Shown here: one piece after another, positions 4,882-6,737 of the stretch | How the letters are laid out: every line of letters starts with the position of its first letter | Position numbering within the stretch: the stretch's first letter is position 1 | Assembly: GCA_021778575.1 (NCBI GenBank) | Contig: JAJYCH010000270.1 | Coordinates: 1 to 6,737 of the forward strand | Origin: Planctomycetota bacterium | GTDB taxonomy: Bacteria > Planctomycetota > Planctomycetia > Isosphaerales > Isosphaeraceae | Direction: 5' to 3' | DNA: 6,737 nucleotides | The notes under the pieces: model-generated | The model's database searches: none | The model's input: the letters and a program-made list of their open reading frames with translations, nothing else | Told to the model about the DNA's origin: nothing | Made by a program: the position numbers and the translations under genes

Positions 4882-6315
4882 TCAAACCCGTGCGGTCTTC
4901 CAGCCACCGTTCAGGAACCGGGCGGCGACCAGGATTCCGCGCAGGGTCAGGTCGAAGAACATGGCCAGCCAGGCACCGCGCAGGCCGAGGTCCCAGCCGC
5001 CATCGGCCGTGGAACCGGTGAGCCAGTAAGTCAGCGGCATCCGGATACCCAGGTAGCCCACCAGAACGATCAGCCAGGGCCAGCGGGTGTCCCCTGCCCC
5101 TCGAAGCGCTCCGTTGAGCACGTTGAGCGTGGCCAGAAAGGGCAAGGCGAACGCGACGATCCGGAGAACCGGAACCCCTTCAGCCACCACCCTTGGCTGC
5201 TTTCCGCCCAGGAACAGCCCGAACATCGCCTCGGCCTCGACATAGATCAGCGACCCGACGACCACAAGCAAGACCACGCCGATTCCCCAGGCCGTCCGCC
5301 CCGCCTTGGCCGCGAGGTCGGGCCGGCCCGCGCCGAGATATTGTCCGACGAGCGTGCTCGCGGCGATCGAGAACGCCGTCACGGTCAGGAACGCCAGGGC
5401 CTCGCAGCGAATCGCCACGCCGTGCGCGGCCGTCGCCGTTGCCCCGAGTCGATTGATCAGGCCGAGGAACCAGAGCTGGCAGAAGACGTTCGTCAGGCTT
5501 TCACCGGCCGCCGGCAAGCTGATCCGCAAGATCCGCCACGACTCTCGCCAGTTCGGCCAGAGACCCGCGAGGTCAAGCCGAAGTCCCGACCTCCCCTTCG
5601 CCAGGATCGCGAGAACCGCCAGCCCGCCGAGCGCTTCACCGGTCGCCGTGCCGATGGCGATCCCGGCGAAGCCCAGCGCCGGGATCGGCCCCAAGCCTCG
5701 AACCAGCGTCCAGCAAACCGCGACGTTGACCACATTCACCAGAATCATCACATACATACCGGTTCGCGTGTCGCCCACGCCGCGCAAACAGGCCACTCCC
5801 GCCGTCGTACAGGCCAGGAGCGGTGTGACCAGCAGAACGATCCGCAGGAATAACGTCGCACTCTCGGCCGACTGACCGTTAAGGTTCAGCGCCCGGATCA
5901 GGTTCGGGGCCAGCAGTTCACCGAGCACGAGCGCCGAAGTGCCCAGGATCAATGAGAGGCCGATGGCCTGTTGACACGAACGGTTCGCGAGCTCGGGCTT
6001 GCCCGCTCCGGTCATCCGGGCGACGAGTGCCGTTGCCCCGACCGAGATGATCGTCATCAAGCTGCCCAGGAACCAGAGCAAGTAAGTGGAATTCGCAACC
6101 GCCGCAAGATGCGACTCGGACAGGTAGCGGCCGGTGAGCATGGTGTCGGACAGGCCGACCAGGTACAGCAGCGATTGCTCGACCAGGACCGGTCCCGACA
6201 GCCGGAGAACCTGGCCCACCATCGACCCTTGCAGTTCGATCGTACCGGCCCAGTCCTCGGGGCGCTCGTCGACGGGCGCCAGGACACCCCCCTCCGTCGC
6301 GTCGTCGACGTCCAT
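4882..6315 (-). CDS. MATE family efflux transporter
   Basis: A complete 477-residue inner-membrane protein of the multidrug and toxin extrusion family (NorM/DinF-like), which exports cationic or other organic compounds in exchange for Na+ or H+. After a charged cytoplasmic lead of about 30 residues there are about 12 hydrophobic segments. The two-fold internal repeat is plain: VARMTGAGKPELA (98-110) mirrors VGQYLGAGRPDLA (323-335), and CLRGVGDTRTG (176-186) mirrors ALRGAGDTRWPW (403-414). GLSDTMLTGRYLS (54-66) is the family's helix 1-2 signature. Length is normal and no frame break is seen. ATG 6315 is preceded by a GGGATGA-like stretch, a moderate ribosome site; another ATG at 6325 is out of frame. 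The gene is divergent from folD and convergent with the second STAS gene. Substrate and coupling ion cannot be assigned. Confidence 0.95.
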   Translation of the reverse strand: MDVDDATEGGVLAPVDERPEDWAGTIELQGSMVGQVLRLSGPVLVEQSLLYLVGLSDTMLTGRYLSESHLAAVANSTYLLWFLGSLMTIISVGATALVARMTGAGKPELANRSCQQAIGLSLILGTSALVLGELLAPNLIRALNLNGQSAESATLFLRIVLLVTPLLACTTAGVACLRGVGDTRTGMYVMILVNVVNVAVCWTLVRGLGPIPALGFAGIAIGTATGEALGGLAVLAILAKGRSGLRLDLAGLWPNWRESWRILRISLPAAGESLTNVFCQLWFLGLINRLGATATAAHGVAIRCEALAFLTVTAFSIAASTLVGQYLGAGRPDLAAKAGRTAWGIGVVLLVVVGSLIYVEAEAMFGLFLGGKQPRVVAEGVPVLRIVAFALPFLATLNVLNGALRGAGDTRWPWLIVLVGYLGIRMPLTYWLTGSTADGGWDLGLRGAWLAMFFDLTLRGILVAARFLNGGWKTARV

Positions 6316-6360
6316 GAACTTTCATCCCATTCCCGAGTGAAGCGCCGATCGAAAGGTCTG

Positions 6361-6391
6361 GAGACAGACAGACACGACCGTCAGTATGATA
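6361..6391. promoter_or_regulatory. candidate divergent promoter between MATE gene and folD
   Basis: On the plus strand, GAGACA (6361-6366; matches TTGACA at four of six) is followed by an 18-base spacer and TATGAT (6385-6390; five of six), which would start folD RNA near 6397. On the minus strand, shifted by one base, TATCAT (6391-6386; also five of six) can serve as a -10 for the MATE gene, though no good minus-strand -35 is present. The plus-strand -35 and spacer include three GACA repeats (6363-6374). Confidence 0.4.
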
Positions 6392-6436
6392 GTTCGGAAT
6401 CGATTGTCCGGCGACCCCGGCTCGCCATGATCCTCC

Positions 6437-6442
6437 GGAGGG
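6437..6442 (+). promoter_or_regulatory. Shine-Dalgarno site that fixes the TTG start of folD
   Basis: GGAGGG (6437-6442) is a near-ideal ribosome binding site with 7 bases to TTG 6450. The nearby ATG codons (6427, 6443) are out of frame with the FolD reading frame. The site is the right half of the perfect palindrome CCTCCGGAGG (6432-6441), so the leader carries an anti-Shine-Dalgarno sequence directly next to it. Confidence 0.85.
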
Positions 6443-6449
6443 ATGTCCG

Positions 6450-6737
6450 TTGGCCGCCCGTATCCTCGACGGTAAAGCTCTGGCGCAGACAATCAGGGAT
6501 CAGGTCGCCAGTGAAGTGGCCGCGCTCCGCGAGTCGACCGGGCGTGTCCCCGGCCTGACCGTCGTTCTGGTCGGTGAGAACCCGGCCAGCCAGGTCTACG
6601 TCCGGAACAAACAGAACGCTTGCAAGGCCGCCGGAATGCGTGGGACACTGCTCCGGCTTCCCGCCGACGTCGCCGAAAACCGGCTCCTGGCAACTATCGA
6701 CCAGCTCAACGCCGATCCCGACGTCCACGGAATTCTT
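6450..6737 (+). CDS. folD: FolD, methylenetetrahydrofolate dehydrogenase/cyclohydrolase (N-terminal part, cut by right edge)
   Basis: The first 96 residues of the bifunctional cytoplasmic enzyme that oxidises 5,10-methylene-THF to 5,10-methenyl-THF with NADP+ and hydrolyses that to 10-formyl-THF, supplying one-carbon units for purines and formyl-Met. The family is about 280-300 residues long, so two thirds lie beyond the window. Recognition rests on ARILDGKALAQTIR (3-16), PGLTVVLVGENPASQVYV (34-51) and the end DPDVHGIL (89-96). Tyr50 and Lys54 of YVRNK match the conserved substrate-binding Tyr and catalytic Lys (Lys54 in E. coli FolD, Lys56 in the human enzyme). The start is TTG 6450, fixed by GGAGGG 7 bases upstream and by the match to the usual MAA-x-I(L/I)DGK N-terminus; no in-frame ATG lies nearby upstream. 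The gene is divergent from the MATE transporter gene. Confidence 0.95.
   Translation, partial: MAARILDGKALAQTIRDQVASEVAALRESTGRVPGLTVVLVGENPASQVYVRNKQNACKAAGMRGTLLRLPADVAENRLLATIDQLNADPDVHGIL

Noticed and set aside
5306..5875. 189-codon plus-strand frame, and neighbouring frames, inside the MATE gene
   Set aside because: The MATE protein on the opposite strand is complete with family motifs. These frames are Arg/Pro-rich shadows.

Overview
The window is a GC-rich bacterial chromosome segment with tightly packed genes on both strands. Several things point to a planctomycete, possibly of the Isosphaeraceae type: a secreted multi-domain DUF1573 protein, free-standing STAS proteins, a very short Pro/Ser/Thr-rich exported protein containing Cys and His, and strong GC bias at third codon positions. 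This placement is inferred from gene content and style; there is no rRNA or other phylogenetic marker apart from a partial folD. No mobile element, CRISPR array, tRNA or phage gene is visible.

Layout from left to right. (1) The N-terminal 132 residues of a NupG-like MFS permease (1-396, minus) run off the left edge. (2) A GT4-like glycosyltransferase (517-1713, minus) lies 120 bases upstream of the permease on the same strand and has a good candidate promoter. (3) A 375-base divergent intergenic region separates it from a small exported Pro-rich protein (2089-2430, plus), which has its own strong intrinsic terminator (2506-2543). (4) A secreted triple-domain DUF1573 protein (2562-3560, minus) converges on that terminator. 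(5) A divergent region of about 360 bases carries three inverted repeats that all begin and end in CCGG/CCGG-like arms. (6) Two tandem STAS-domain proteins follow (3922-4398 and 4513-4869, plus). (7) A complete MATE efflux transporter (4882-6315, minus) is tail to tail with the second STAS gene, with only 12 bases between the stop codons. (8) A short divergent promoter region leads to folD (6450 onward, plus), which starts at TTG and runs off the right edge.

Most genes look like separate transcription units with ordinary functions: transport, one-carbon metabolism, glycosyl transfer and an envelope protein. The one pair that clearly belongs together is the tandem STAS proteins. They look like products of an old duplication. 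The second keeps a serine at the position phosphorylated in SpoIIAA-type anti-anti-sigma factors, and the first has alanine there plus a Pro-rich, Arg-rich tail. No anti-sigma kinase or phosphatase partner is in the window.

I found no convincing evidence of an entirely new system. The points most worth a second look are the divergent phosphosites of the STAS pair, the inverted-repeat cluster upstream of it, and the symmetric -10 element between the MATE gene and folD.
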